From Acanthacorydalis orientalis (taxonomy: Eukaryota > Arthropoda > Insecta > Megaloptera > Corydalidae): a DNA stretch of 64,000 nt. The position numbers and the translations under genes are program-made. The notes beneath the pieces were generated by a model. It saw only the letters and a list, made by a program, of their open reading frames with translations, had not been told where the DNA came from and ran no database searches. Location: the NCBI GenBank assembly GCA_034766995.1, contig CM068322.1, positions 1,769,589 to 1,833,588 on the forward strand, given 5' to 3'. This document shows positions 27,123 to 38,542 of this stretch, piece by piece (position 1 is the first letter of the stretch; each line of letters starts with the position of its first letter).

Positions 27123-29095
27123 ATGTGTATTTCTAAGGAAAGTTTAAGTTTGGAATAAGGTTTAACTTACGTGTCTTTCAGTCGCTCATTCAATTTTGCT
27201 AATCCCATGTATTCTGCGAGTTCTTGAAATATTATTTTAATAAAAATACGACTGGAACTTGTGGTGTCATCTTTATTTAGTTTAATAACTTCCAAGACAT
27301 CCCAACTAATGGCATCTGTGAATAAAAGATGGGCAAAAAACTTACTAACATTTCTAAGCTTATTAATTGCCAACCTATGTACAGTTAAATAAGTATCTTT
27401 AAATATTTGTTCAAAAGGACCAACATAGATTTTATTTATTTGACAAAATCTTTGAGAAAGCAAGCCATAGAATTTTTCATATGTGCGTTGTTCTGCACAA
27501 CAATCAAGGAACATGTGGCAGAGTTCCATTTCTTGGCCTGGTTTAAGTTGCATTTTCATTAGTTTATGTGCACATTCTTCATAATCTAAACTTGATTGTA
27601 TAGTTAGATAAATTGTACGACGTAAAGCTATAAGATTAGTTTCAGTGTTGTCAATGATAATATTTTCTTTAGTATTTTCTTCATCGTCCGATGATTCATC
27701 AGAACCATCAGATCCAGAACCTGAATCATCATCTGTATTAAGAATTTCTTTACTTAAAGCTTTGTACTTATCTTCATTGGCTTCAAAGTCACCATCAAAT
27801 TTAAAAACATTTAATATATCTTCACCATTTTTTACATCATCTAATGTGATGAGGTGGGTAAATTGATCTTCTTCCATTATTATGTCTAGTTCTTCAATAA
27901 TGGCAACATGGTCTTTGAAACCATCTTTACGTATTTGAAACATAACTTCTATCATGTATTGAACACGTTTATCTAGCTGACCTTCATGTAATATATTTCG
28001 TAACATTTCAAATATAGCATTGATACCTTTTGAAGAAACTTCAGTTAATTTTTGTCCACATTCTTTTAAGAATGCTATAGCAACTTCAACAGAATCATCA
28101 GTAGGGCTTTCTACTAATAATGTTAATATTTCAAGAGCTAATATTTCATGTGCTACTCTTTGATTCACTAAGTGAGCAATAAATGTAGCTGATGAAATAC
28201 AGATATTTTTATCATTTCGTTTAAAACTACGTTTAAACTGAATTACTAATCTCCTTAGTAGTAGTTCACCGATGTTGGGAAATTTTGAATTAATGATTGC
28301 TACAAGTGCAGCATAAACATGAGTAAATGTTGGGGATGCTGCTTGTGCCTGTATTATAGATTTACATAACAGCCCTCTACCTCTTACAATATTTTCTCGT
28401 AAAAGTTCTTTAGTGATAGTACCGATATTTCCAGTGTTTACTTTATTTATAAAACCATGTATTGACTTTTTCAAAGCTTCCCACGATATTCGTTGATATG
28501 CTGTAGATGACTTATCAGTGATTTCTGCTTGCATTAATCGAAGTTTTGCCGGAGGAATATAAGCACCACCAGTTTTCGAAGTTAATAAATCTACAGTTTT
28601 TTTTTGTTTAATAATATTAGGAGTCTCTGATTTATTTTCTTCGTTTGTATCATTTTTATCGTTAAATTTATTTTTACTCTCTGAATCAAATGACTTTTTA
28701 TCTTCATAATATCGTGAACCTACATATTCACTTCTATTATAAGACTTTTCTCTAGAAAATTCCTCTTTCGCATTACTCCAATATCTAGTGTATTCTCCCT
28801 TTGTGGGTTTATCCAAATCTCTGTACTTGTTTAACTTTCTGTAAGCTCGATCTCTGCTATTTTCTCTGTGCCTAATATATGAGCTTTTATCATAATTTCT
28901 TTTATATGATTTTGAGTCCTTAACATGGTCAAATTCATATCGATCTCTTTTTTCATCAGAATCGTATTTTTTTCTGCTATATTTCGATTTATTATCTTTA
29001 CGATTTTCATTGTCAGTTTCACTTGTTTCCGAACTTCTGTGACGCCTTTTTCGCTTTTCATTTTTTGGAGCAAATTCATTATCATTACTATCCAT
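26008..29095 (-). CDS. CWC22: pre-mRNA-splicing factor CWC22 (nucampholin), three exons
   Basis: Exons on the minus strand: 29095-27171, 26515-26265, 26192-26008. The splice sites are GT..AG and the sum is 2361 nt, or 786 residues. The N-terminal 160 residues are charged and rich in Arg, Ser, Lys and Tyr. [15 protein letters not shown] follows at about 172. A MIF4G domain spans about 205-390 ([54 protein letters not shown]). An acidic linker then leads to an MA3 domain at about 490-620 ([35 protein letters not shown]). Exon 2 carries [19 protein letters not shown], the family's hallmark, then Ser-rich and Lys-rich tails. CWC22 works in the nucleus: its MIF4G domain holds eIF4A3 and delivers it to spliced mRNA for exon-junction-complex assembly, and it is needed for splicing itself. 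Identity to the human protein is high and the call is firm. The tail exons are my own joining. Confidence 0.96.
26516..27170 (-). other. CWC22 intron 1 with microsatellites and a repeated GC-rich terminus
   Basis: A 655-bp intron with donor GTAAGT at 27170 and an acceptor ending at 26516. It holds (TA)n tracts at about 26575-26632 and 27087-27122 (running into GT repeats) and copy B of the GC-rich terminus. Confidence 0.8.
26835..26945. repeat. GC-rich repeated terminus, copy B
   Basis: ACAAGGGGGCTTCGCCCCC begins with a perfect GGGGGC/GCCCCC hairpin. It is followed by CACTGCGCTCACC and GTGCTCGCCCACTT, then the tail CATGTAACTGAATCAAAC. It aligns with copy A (7537-7645) over at least 100 bp, including the AT-rich tail. 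Confidence 0.6.
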
Positions 29096-29889
29096 CTTTT
29101 AATAGAAGTATGCTCATAAATTTTTAAAATCACAAAGAAACAAACATGCAGTAAATTACTTCAATATAGGTTAAGTAAACTACTCATGTATCATTTTTTT
29201 GATTGGCGATTGATTTATATAAATATTATTTACATTAAACAATAAACTTATAGATATCCATATAAAATGATGTAAATTACATAAAAAATCACAAATAAAA
29301 CATTACAGAATGAAATGAAACTACTTTGATTAATATGAAGTACTATCGACTGAAAAACGTGTTTAATGGGAATTTTAATTTCTTACAGATCTTACTTGAG
29401 GTATGTACAGATGTCAAAAAGTCCTTGTACATTCACAAAAATGGAAGTTTCTTAAAAAATAACTATTTTTGAAATTTAAAATGAAAAACAATTATAACCC
29501 CCATAAAAATAATAAAAACCAAAATAAAATCGTTTTTCTATACTATACCGTATTGTGACTAAATTATAATTTATCATTAATAAAAGTAATGTTACATTAA
29601 CTTTTATACAGAATGCAAAATTAAATTTTTATTTTAAAAATAAAATAATTAATATTTTGTTCTATTTACTTTGTATTAATAACAATTAGAAGCCTTTTTA
29701 TTAAACATTGAATAAATTTCCTTGTAATAGCGGTGTATTTTTTATGTAAGGGTTCGTTCTTTTTTATTTAATGAATTTATATTTAATTTTTTTAGTTTAA
29801 CAGTACACGTGTTCCATAGAATTTGTGTTTGAACTGGCAGGTGGCATGTAAAATTTAGTTCGTTAGAATATATAAATTTTCAACACAGT

Positions 29890-30145
29890 GCTATAAAATG
29901 ATTTTTTTTCACCTTACCAGCTACTCAAAAATCTTATTCACTATTTTTTATTGTTGCTTATGCGTATTTTGATAGCGATGCCGTTATTCTCAGAGCATCA
30001 TTGAATTTGAAGGAGCAACAATCACAAAATATCAACAATAATTTATTTAACATTTTTAGCCAGAAAACATTTTGTGTGGTTTTTAGGACAAAAATAATTT
30101 GTGAAAGTGAATTTAGCTATAATATCAGAACTGTATTGTGACAAG
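29890..30145. repeat. foldback MITE family, copy 2
   Basis: The left-arm block GCGATGCCGTTATTCTCAGA lies near 29978. The right arm ends in GTGAAAGTGAATTTAGC at 30103-30119 followed by GAACTGTATTGTGAC. It matches copy 3 in both arms. Confidence 0.65.
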
Positions 30146-30219
30146 AAGTTCTTAAATTTATTTTTAATTTCCAAGCACACGAAAAAGTACATATTTATAT
30201 TGTGTGGTTTATATATATA

Positions 30220-30650
30220 TATATATATATAATGAGAAGCTAATTAGATGAGACTTTTTTATACCACAATATAGTTTTGATATTGTGGCTAAATTAACTT
30301 TCACAAATGAATGTTTTACATCCCATAAACCATTTTTTTAAGATCAAAAATTTTCTCTCTGCTCAAAAATGTTCAATAAATGATTATTGATAATTTTTAA
30401 TTCTTGTTTAGGCGCATTTAGTTGGCGATGCCATTATCCTTAGAGCGTTAAGATACAACAAAATCTAATTACACTTTCTGTACCTTAGAGCTCTGGGATA
30501 AGGATATTACTATAGAAATGGGTATAAGCAATAATCAAAATGATCAATAATTAATTATTTAATATTTTTGATCAGTCACTTTTTTGTGACTTGTGGGGAA
30601 AATGAAAGCAAAGTTATTTTAGTTACAGTTTGACTATAACATTTTTTATA
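30220..30650. repeat. foldback MITE family, copy 3 (both arms present)
   Basis: The left arm runs from about 30270 to 30465 and contains GGCGATGCCATTATCCTTAG. The right arm, from about 30470 to 30640, is a diverged inverted copy (GAGCTCTGGGATAAGG, AATATTTTTGATCAG, CACTTTTTTGTGACTTGTGG). The two arms can fold on each other over most of their length. The left terminus in reverse complement reads GTGAAAGTTAATTTAGC, matching the terminal box of copies 1 and 2. There is no coding capacity. Confidence 0.7.
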
Positions 30651-30792
30651 TTATATACCTTTTTAAAAAGATTTTTTCAAGAAAAATAAAAAAAATATAT
30701 TTTTAAAACATAAATTAAAAAAAATTAAAAAACCTTTATAATCTTTTATTAAGGGATTGTGTCCCTACACTACTATATACACACATACCTAC

Positions 30793-30840
30793 GTGGGAGG
30801 TTTAAAGAGTAACTTGGTTCGATTTTAGATACATTTTTCC
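30793..30840. repeat. solo end of a mariner family
   Basis: TACGTGGGAGGTTTAAAGAG followed by TAACTTGGTTCGATTTTAGA matches the ends of the two decayed mariners at 31283-32580 and 40261-41555. No transposase follows, so this is a leftover end. Confidence 0.6.
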
Positions 30841-31282
30841 AACAAAATCATTAGATATCTATTAAAAATGTCTATATATACATATGCATAAGTAACTGCA
30901 TGCCTGTGAAAATACATAACTTTTTGAAATTGAGTGACGTCATATCTCCATTCTTAGTTATAATAACAAAGATCAGTTATGCTAATAACCAGAATTTTGT
31001 CGAATCTATTAAAAAATCATGACGTTTGAAGTTCATTTCATTTTGCATGGAAGTGGTTAATCTTGTTTAATGTCTTTTTTAAAATTGGGGCTATTATAAC
31101 AAAAAAATATTATTTGTCATTAAGTCAATTAATTTAATTGTAGAATTTTAATACTAGTTCCTTTTTCTTAGTTAGAATTTTTACAATAATCTTTTAATGA
31201 AGAAAAGATAATAGTGAACACTAAACAAATAATATGATTGAACGTCAATTAGAAACAGGAATTAACTTTAAATATTTTTATA

Positions 31283-32580
31283 CACAAGGGTGGTTTGATC
31301 ATGTACACTTGTACTTATATGTTAGTTCATGTACTCGCTGAGAGAAGGAGAACCGCCGTCTGTTTTCATATAGCTTTAACCCTTTTAGTAACGCATGTGC
31401 AGTTGTAAGTCGTTCCGACACTAATTATTCGTTTGTTCGACAATTGCTTCAATACAAGCGATTCATGCGAAAGTGCAAAATGGATAAAATCGGAATTTGA
31501 GATGTGATTTAGTTCTTTTTTTGGAAAGGAAAACGGCGAAGGAAATTCACGAGAGGATATTTCTTAGATTAGGTGAACCTTGTTCTACCAAGCAAATCAT
31601 TCAAACTTTGAGTGAATGAATTTAAACGTGGTAGAACGAGCATCGAAGATGTACCGCGCTAAGAAAATCGAAAACAGCTGTCACATCAGAAATCATTGAT
31701 CAAGTTCACGATAAGGTTTTGTCAGACCGACGAGTGAAAGTGATCGAGATAGCAGAGATTATTGGTATCTCAACTGAGCGAACGCATTTCATTTTGCTTA
31801 AAAAATTGCGTATGAAACAAAATTCCTCAAGATGGATGCCGCATTTGCTCATTGCAGAGCAAAAATGAGTTCGTATGCGAATATCAGCCGACTTCCTGGA
31901 ATGTTTAAAAAGAATCCAACGCATTTCATGCGGAATTTTGTGACCATGGGTGAAACTTGGATTCAACATTACACACTAGAATTGAAAAAACGCTATAATC
32001 AAAACAGTGTGACGACTTCGTAGAAGACAAAGACAGTTCATCAGGCAAGAAGGTGATGGGGTCAGTTTTCTAGGATGCGAAAGGAATTCTCTTGATCGAC
32101 TATCTCTACAAGGGAAAAGTAGTTACAGCCAATACTATGCAGCACTTTTGGAGAAGTTGAAGGCACCGATCGCAGAAAAATATCCTGGAATAGTTGAGAA
32201 AAAAGTGTTGTTTAAATATGACAATGCAGCAGCTCATTTAAGAGTAGTCGTTTAGCAAAAATAGGCCGAGTTGAAGTTTGAAATCCTTCCGCAATCACCG
32301 TATTCGCCTGATTTGACTCCTTCGGACTTCCATCTATTCCCAAAACTCAAAATTTTCCTGAAAGCGATTTGGGGCAGATGAAGAAGCGATAAAAGCCGCA
32401 AACGGCTACTTTGTGAACTTCGAAGAAGTGCACTTCCGGGAGGAAATCGTAAAGTTAGAGAAATTTTGGCGCAAGTGCGTTGAGATTTGAGGGGGATTAT
32501 ATCGAAAAATCAAATAAACTTTGAAACTGAAGCTATTTTCTTTTATATCAAACTAAGTTACTCTTCAAACCGCCCTCGAT
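31283..32580 (+). mobile_element. decayed full-length mariner, family C copy 1
   Basis: TA precedes CACAAGGGTGGTTTG at 31283. The right end, in reverse complement ATCGAGGGCGGTTTGAAGAG, closes it at about 32580, giving 1.3 kb. Transposase pieces in order: an N-terminal remnant near 31490, GRTSIEDVPR near 31635, VKVIEIAEIIGISTERTHFI near 31735-31800, RWMPHLL near 31830, [14 protein letters not shown] near 32212-32250, LPQSPYSPDLTPSDFHLFP near 32287-32340 and FREEIVKLEKFWRKCVEI near 32430-32488. Stops and shifts separate them. Family C also includes 40261-41555 and the solo end at 30793. Confidence 0.85.
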
Positions 32581-32705
32581 AATACTTATGTAAACTCTAC
32601 GCATAAAGAATTATGAAGTTAATTTTTTTTTTTAAAAGGGAGTGTTTCATTTTCTGAACTTAGGCAGTTGGAGTTGAGATTTATGTAATATATAAACTCA
32701 AATAA

Positions 32706-32763
<58 letters not shown>

Positions 32764-33408
32764 GTATGTGAGAAAAAATAATATTTATGAACCATTGTGA
32801 AAAAAATCTTAAGAACAAACAACTCTTCAATAGATCCGTCATTGATTCGTTATTTCGTTCAATTATTGTTTTATAAGAAATATAATCATGATACATAAAT
32901 TTTATATTTAAAGAAATATTTAACATATGAGAAATTTATATACTTATAAATTTATGTTCACTTTTGTAATTGAAATTAGGGATTATTTTATTTAGGGATA
33001 ATGGCAAATTTAATGCCGCATTACCTTATATGTGTACAATTTTATGTTATATTTGAAAATTAAAAATGTTTATTTCGTTTATGAAAAGAAAATTGATCAA
33101 GTGTTAATATTTTTATTTTTGCGAAATTTAAAATAAACTATGCAACTGTAAAACTATTCTTTAATTTTTACACAGTGAATACTAAACTTTTATATGGAAG
33201 GCGAAACAAAATGATGATTATAATGGATGAAGAAATTTATGTTGATTATATACAAAGCTGAATTAGTATTTGAATATTTATTTATGAATATAACCTATTA
33301 CGAAATAAATAATATTTATTTTATATACATGATAAGAACATTGTAAATAATTTGCACAATTTTCGTGCTTAATTAAAAAATGTTTTTCGTGATTTATATG
33401 ACTTGATG
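32581..33408. other. 3' flank of neuroligin, with (CA)n(TA)n
   Basis: Contains a (CA)n(TA)n tract at about 32708-32762 and otherwise plain AT-rich DNA. Candidate AATAAA poly(A) signals for neuroligin on the minus strand lie at 33315-33320 and 33277-33282, about 90-130 bp past its stop. Confidence 0.5.
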
Positions 33409-34049
33409 CTATACAGATATTTCTTGAATTTGCACTCTTTTTTTCACACTGTTAACTCGACACTTGTCTTGCGCTGGTTTACTTGACGTTCTTAGTGGTG
33501 GTTGTGGTTTTTCAATACCTTTTGTTTTAGCCTTTTTCGTTTGCGAGGATGGAGTCTGATTGGAGGGATGATTATTTACAGTGGTATAGCAAGGTGGTGG
33601 TTCATGTACTTTAATAATATGTGCTCCAATCGTCGGACTTTGAGGCCTTGAATTGGAGTCCTGATCAGTGGACCGTAGAGATAACTGGATATTTTCTGTG
33701 TTTGAATTGTCGTTCTGACAATGTCTTCTCCGATCTTTATCTCTCTGGTAATATATTCCGGCAAATATTAACATATTTAATACAAGCAGGAGGCATCCAA
33801 CACCAACTGTGACTCCCAGGGCGGCAGTGTAACTGTAATAGTGTTTTGTCGCGATTTGTTCGATGAGTTGATTTTCGTCTGGTTCGTTTTCATGGATATA
33901 GGAATCTTCCATATCTTCAACAAGTTCTTTTACTTCTGTATTGTTTGGAATGCACTCGGTGGTCCTAATAGTAGAGTGATAGGAATCGCCGACAGATACA
34001 GCATGAAGAGGAGATGGAAGTCGCGTGAAAGATTCTGGTCGAACAGCAC
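33409..34049 (-). CDS. Nlg: neuroligin last exon: stalk, membrane span and cytoplasmic tail
   Basis: Starts in phase 1 and stops with TAG at 33411-33409. The parts are a stalk with [19 protein letters not shown], then the span [20 protein letters not shown] followed by [17 protein letters not shown], whose positive charges mark the inner side. The tail contains [16 protein letters not shown], probably the insect counterpart of the tyrosine motif used for scaffold binding in vertebrates. The C-terminus [10 protein letters not shown] ends I-S-V, which fits a class II PDZ ligand rather than the class I ending of vertebrate neuroligins. Confidence 0.92.
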
Positions 34050-35444
34050 CTATAAACATTAATTTTAATAATAAAGTGATACACTTTTTTATGTACATTT
34101 CAAAATGAAATACTACGTAATATCCCTCATTAATTTGAATAGACGCTCATTTTTAACGAAATTAGTTTAAATTACATTTTAATTTTTTTTTATATTTATG
34201 TATTTTTAGTAATTTGGACGATTTTCTTATATATATATTTTAAGAAAGATTTTTTTTATTACAAAAGTTATAACAAGTACAAACATAACTAGTTTACAAT
34301 TTTGGCAAGAAAGTTTTATATGGATTTTGATTCATGCACACTGTCAAACCAACATTCATTTTTATAATGTACTTGTTTCATGGATATACCGAATAAATTT
34401 GTTTTAAAAGATCTTTTTATTCTGAACCTTTTTCTAGAATCTTTGTATTTGTCTGATTGACAAATGTAATTTTTTAGAGTACGTAGAAGATAGCTGACTT
34501 ATGTATCTACATATATCCAATTGTCCATATGTCTGTCTACATTATTAATATAATTTTAATCAAATCCTTGTGCTAATTAAAGTCTCAAGTGTTCACACAT
34601 ATTATTACTAAAGCGATGAATATGTTTGTATTGTTTCTAGGTATTTACGGGTGTTTTATTTCAAATCGAAGTTTATTTGATATTTAATGTATCACTATTT
34701 AATATAATTTATGAATATATTATTAGATTTTATATAGAAAAAGATAATATTTAGGTGGAATTTATCTTTTATCAAACTAATAGTATATTGATTTCAATAA
34801 ATTGTTTTGGAAATAATTTACATTCTCCACAAATCTAAAACTCTATTTAATTACGCATTTTGAGGCATATGCTAACAATAATTCGTTTGGATTTTTTTTC
34901 AATAAAACTGATTCAAAAAACATATTTTAAGAAGTATTATAGTTTTTATTTATATTTTTGAAACAGTTTAAAGAATAAATCAATTAAAGAATATATTTAT
35001 GTTTCAAATAGACTTACTAATTATTTTATATTATATTTGAAATATTTTCTATACGTACGTAAAGACGTAGTCACCAGTTTTGTCAGTTTAACCTTTCTTA
35101 TCTAAAATTGGCTGTACAAATTATTTTTGTACATATTACGCGTTATTTTAAGTCAATTATATATTTCAGAAGAATTAGTTCATATATATATATATATAAA
35201 TATACTAATTGTTTATATATTAATTTTGATAGTACTTAGTATCTAAGAATTAATTTGAAGATGTCATTAACTTTCCATAGGAGTCAGAATAAAGAAAGTA
35301 TTATTTTTGTAAGTGAGGTGATTCCTGGTTTATCTATTATTACTCTTCGCAATTTCATTTTATATAACGACAGGTATGTATATAATTAATCGATGTTTGG
35401 CGAAGTCAATAATACCATGTTATTTTTCATGCAAATTATGGAAG

Positions 35445-35504
<60 letters not shown>

Positions 35505-35665
35505 AAAAGTGAGTTCGAATTTCAAATAATTGCAGCTCTATATTAAAGTTAAAACTTTTCCTTTATTATATAAATATTTAGCAAACAATTCGTAAAGAAA
35601 CTTCCACCAGAAATTACGCTGGTTTCATTAAAACTTCTGTGTTCTTTTCCTCTCTCTCTCCTATA

Positions 35666-35709
<44 letters not shown>

Positions 35710-35738
35710 CATATATACATATATACATATATACATAT

Positions 35739-35785
<47 letters not shown>

Positions 35786-38511
35786 AATAAAATAGAGTGC
35801 GATGGTCAGGTTATCAGGGACAAATAATATTAGTTTCAACTGTGCGTTAAAAAGTATATTGTCTCTTATGTAATAGAGCGATAAAATTTCACTGGTTACA
35901 ATGAATCGGTTCAATATAATTCTAATTTTTTGAGAATCAAAAACTTAGAATTATATTGAATCGAAATAAAAGAATAATTTTTACAGATGAAGTACATTAC
36001 AATTTAATCAACGAAATGATTAAAAAGAATTGTTATATAATTAAAATGTAATTGTAGTGAACTTGGTTATCTCTATAATTAAAGTTAATTCAGTCCCGAA
36101 CACATTTTTTAGAAATTTTATTTGTATTCTGATGGGCTGATAGAGACATTAAATAATATGCATAAAATGTATTTAGAGTAACCGATAAATAATGATATAT
36201 TATATATATATATATATAGTCCTTTAAGTATCTTTCTATAATTAAAAATCAGTCCTATGGACACTTTTTGGAAATTTTATTCGTGTTCTGATTGGTTGAT
36301 GGAGATAGCGTGGTCTCTATTTTGATTGGTTGACAGTCAAATATATGTAGTTCCCTCATGGTGTACAACGAAAAAGAGTATACGGTTTCAATGTAAAACA
36401 GATAAGAAATTTAATCAAAATATTGTATTCTCTGAAACTTTAGAGTAAAAAATTTCTTACACATTTTAACATTATTAATTTTTATAATAATAAAAATTTT
36501 ACGCAGATTATTTGTGCGTATAATTTGTTATTTTTTAGCGGAGAGCAAGCGTGAGTGAGCGCAGCGACCAAGGGACGGAGCCTCCTAGTTGTTTACAAAA
36601 TAACATTGCTATTCTTTTAGTACTTTAGATTAACGCTCTTTTGGATCTATTGGGATCTACAATACTAATAGAGGAGCAATCTTAATGCAATCTTTATGAA
36701 ATACTAATGTTTTGAATATAATTACTTTTTGAAAGAATATCAAATTATTAAAATTAACATTTTATGAATCATTGTTGTAAGTAGACAGTATGGAAATAGC
36801 ATCAATATCTAGAAAAAAAATATAACTGTCCAAAATATTAATTTTTATTTTCGAAGTTTAAAAATTAAAAAAGTTAACACTAACAAAGAAAATTTCGTAT
36901 TTTTTCTAGTTTATGGAATAAATTAATTTCATAAACTATTAGTCAAAAATAAAAGAAATTTGAAATGTAATAAAGATAATAAACAAGCTAAAAAGATTTG
37001 TTTTAAGTATCAAGATAAAATATATTGAAGTAAAATTATCTGTAACAAGTGGCGCACCCAGAGGAGGGGATAAGGGACCCTGGCACCACTCAAAAGAAAA
37101 GCGAAAAAGACTAGAAAATAAAATTATCTCGCGAAAATGCTCCTGTATACATAGAGATTAATGTAACCACGACTGAAGTCATTCAAGAGCTTTGTAAAAA
37201 GAAAAGAAAACAGGATTTTATTCCTTAAATATTTTTTTATAATCACTTAATGAATTTTATTGAATTCACGTTAAAAAAATTATCCGTTCAACTCGCCGCC
37301 TCTCAAGATTAAATCCTAAATGCGCCACTGTCTGTAACTATATATTCAGTTTGATTTTGGTAAAAAATCATCGATTTTCATTTATTATCTGAGGAAGATT
37401 TGTTTATTAACTTATTTTTATTTATTTTATAGAGTTCAATATCTACTTAAAAAAGATTGAAAGTCACAATCGCTGTTGAATTAATTCATACATGACCTCA
37501 AGCCTGACAATAAAAAAGATAATACAATGACGATTTCATTTAATTGTTTATTTATTAAAATTAAAATTGATTAAAACTTCTGGAAAATCACTAAGAATAA
37601 TATGAAAGATAAAAGAAAAGAGATATCAAGATAAAAAATATAAAAAAAAAACTTAGAACTTTTTAGTAAGAAAATGTAAACATTTCTTATATTTTGGAAA
37701 AAATTAATTAGTTTTAGTCTAATAAGTAATGAATTTTATCAGTCTGATATATGTTTTTATATTAATAATTTATATAAGTTTTTGAATGTACAGATATTAA
37801 AGCATATAAATTTACCTGCATAAAATCTTTGCTCTCGTTCATGAAAATGATGATGTCGCATGCTAACATCATCATCGCCTGGTTGGTGAAGTTGAGGAAT
37901 CAAATTTAACCATACGGCCATTTTATGACCACGGTAATGACTTTTCATGCGTGGTTTCAGAGCTAAACATTAAAATGATTAACTTATACATTTATTTAAT
38001 AACTTTTTATCACTTACACAATAATTTTACATACTTAAACTTAAATATTGCTGACTTCCTGTTTCATACGTTTCCCAAACTAATTCTCTATACCGATTTT
38101 TTTCCTTGATTGTGCCGTAGTCAGTCTTGTGACTTCTTGGTTCATTAGGGTCGCCGCTCTTTGCAAAATTAGTGAAAAAGTTCAAAACTGCTTCAGCAAC
38201 TCCCATATCTTGACGTGTGTAATTGTGTGGAAAGAATGGCATACCGCCAACTAATGGCATACCGAAAAAATATGATATATCCTCTCCACGCACACTTCCA
38301 AGACGCTGAAATAAATATAAATACATTTAATTGACAATTAAACATTTTACAATCTAGGATGATGTGAAAAAAAAGAATTCTGTTTCTATTTCAGTTAGAT
38401 TTTGTATTTATTTTATATGTATTTGACCTTTTCTTATAATTTTAAAACAATATCAATATCATTAATATGAATATTAATTAGCAATTTTAATATATATATA
38501 TATATATATAA

Positions 38512-38542
<31 letters not shown>

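Larger units (their letters stand above)
29096..31282. other. intergenic between CWC22 and neuroligin, MITE-rich
   Basis: No host gene is supported. It holds two foldback MITE copies (29890-30145, 30220-30650), a solo mariner end (30793-30840) and a perfect TGACGTCA at 30935-30942. The CWC22 promoter should lie just past 29095, where I see no clear core element. Confidence 0.5.
34050..37815 (-). other. neuroligin intron between the last two visible exons
   Basis: About 3.8 kb. It holds (TA)n and (ACATATAT)n repeats (35446-35500, 35664-35783), a 16-bp perfect hairpin (35910-35960), a tandem duplication with a GC-rich terminus (36080-36590) and a hAT MITE (37047-37330). No nested gene is seen. 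Confidence 0.7.

Noticed and set aside
27645..27866. 73-codon plus-strand frame inside CWC22
   Set aside because: Shadow of the acidic linker of CWC22 on the other strand.
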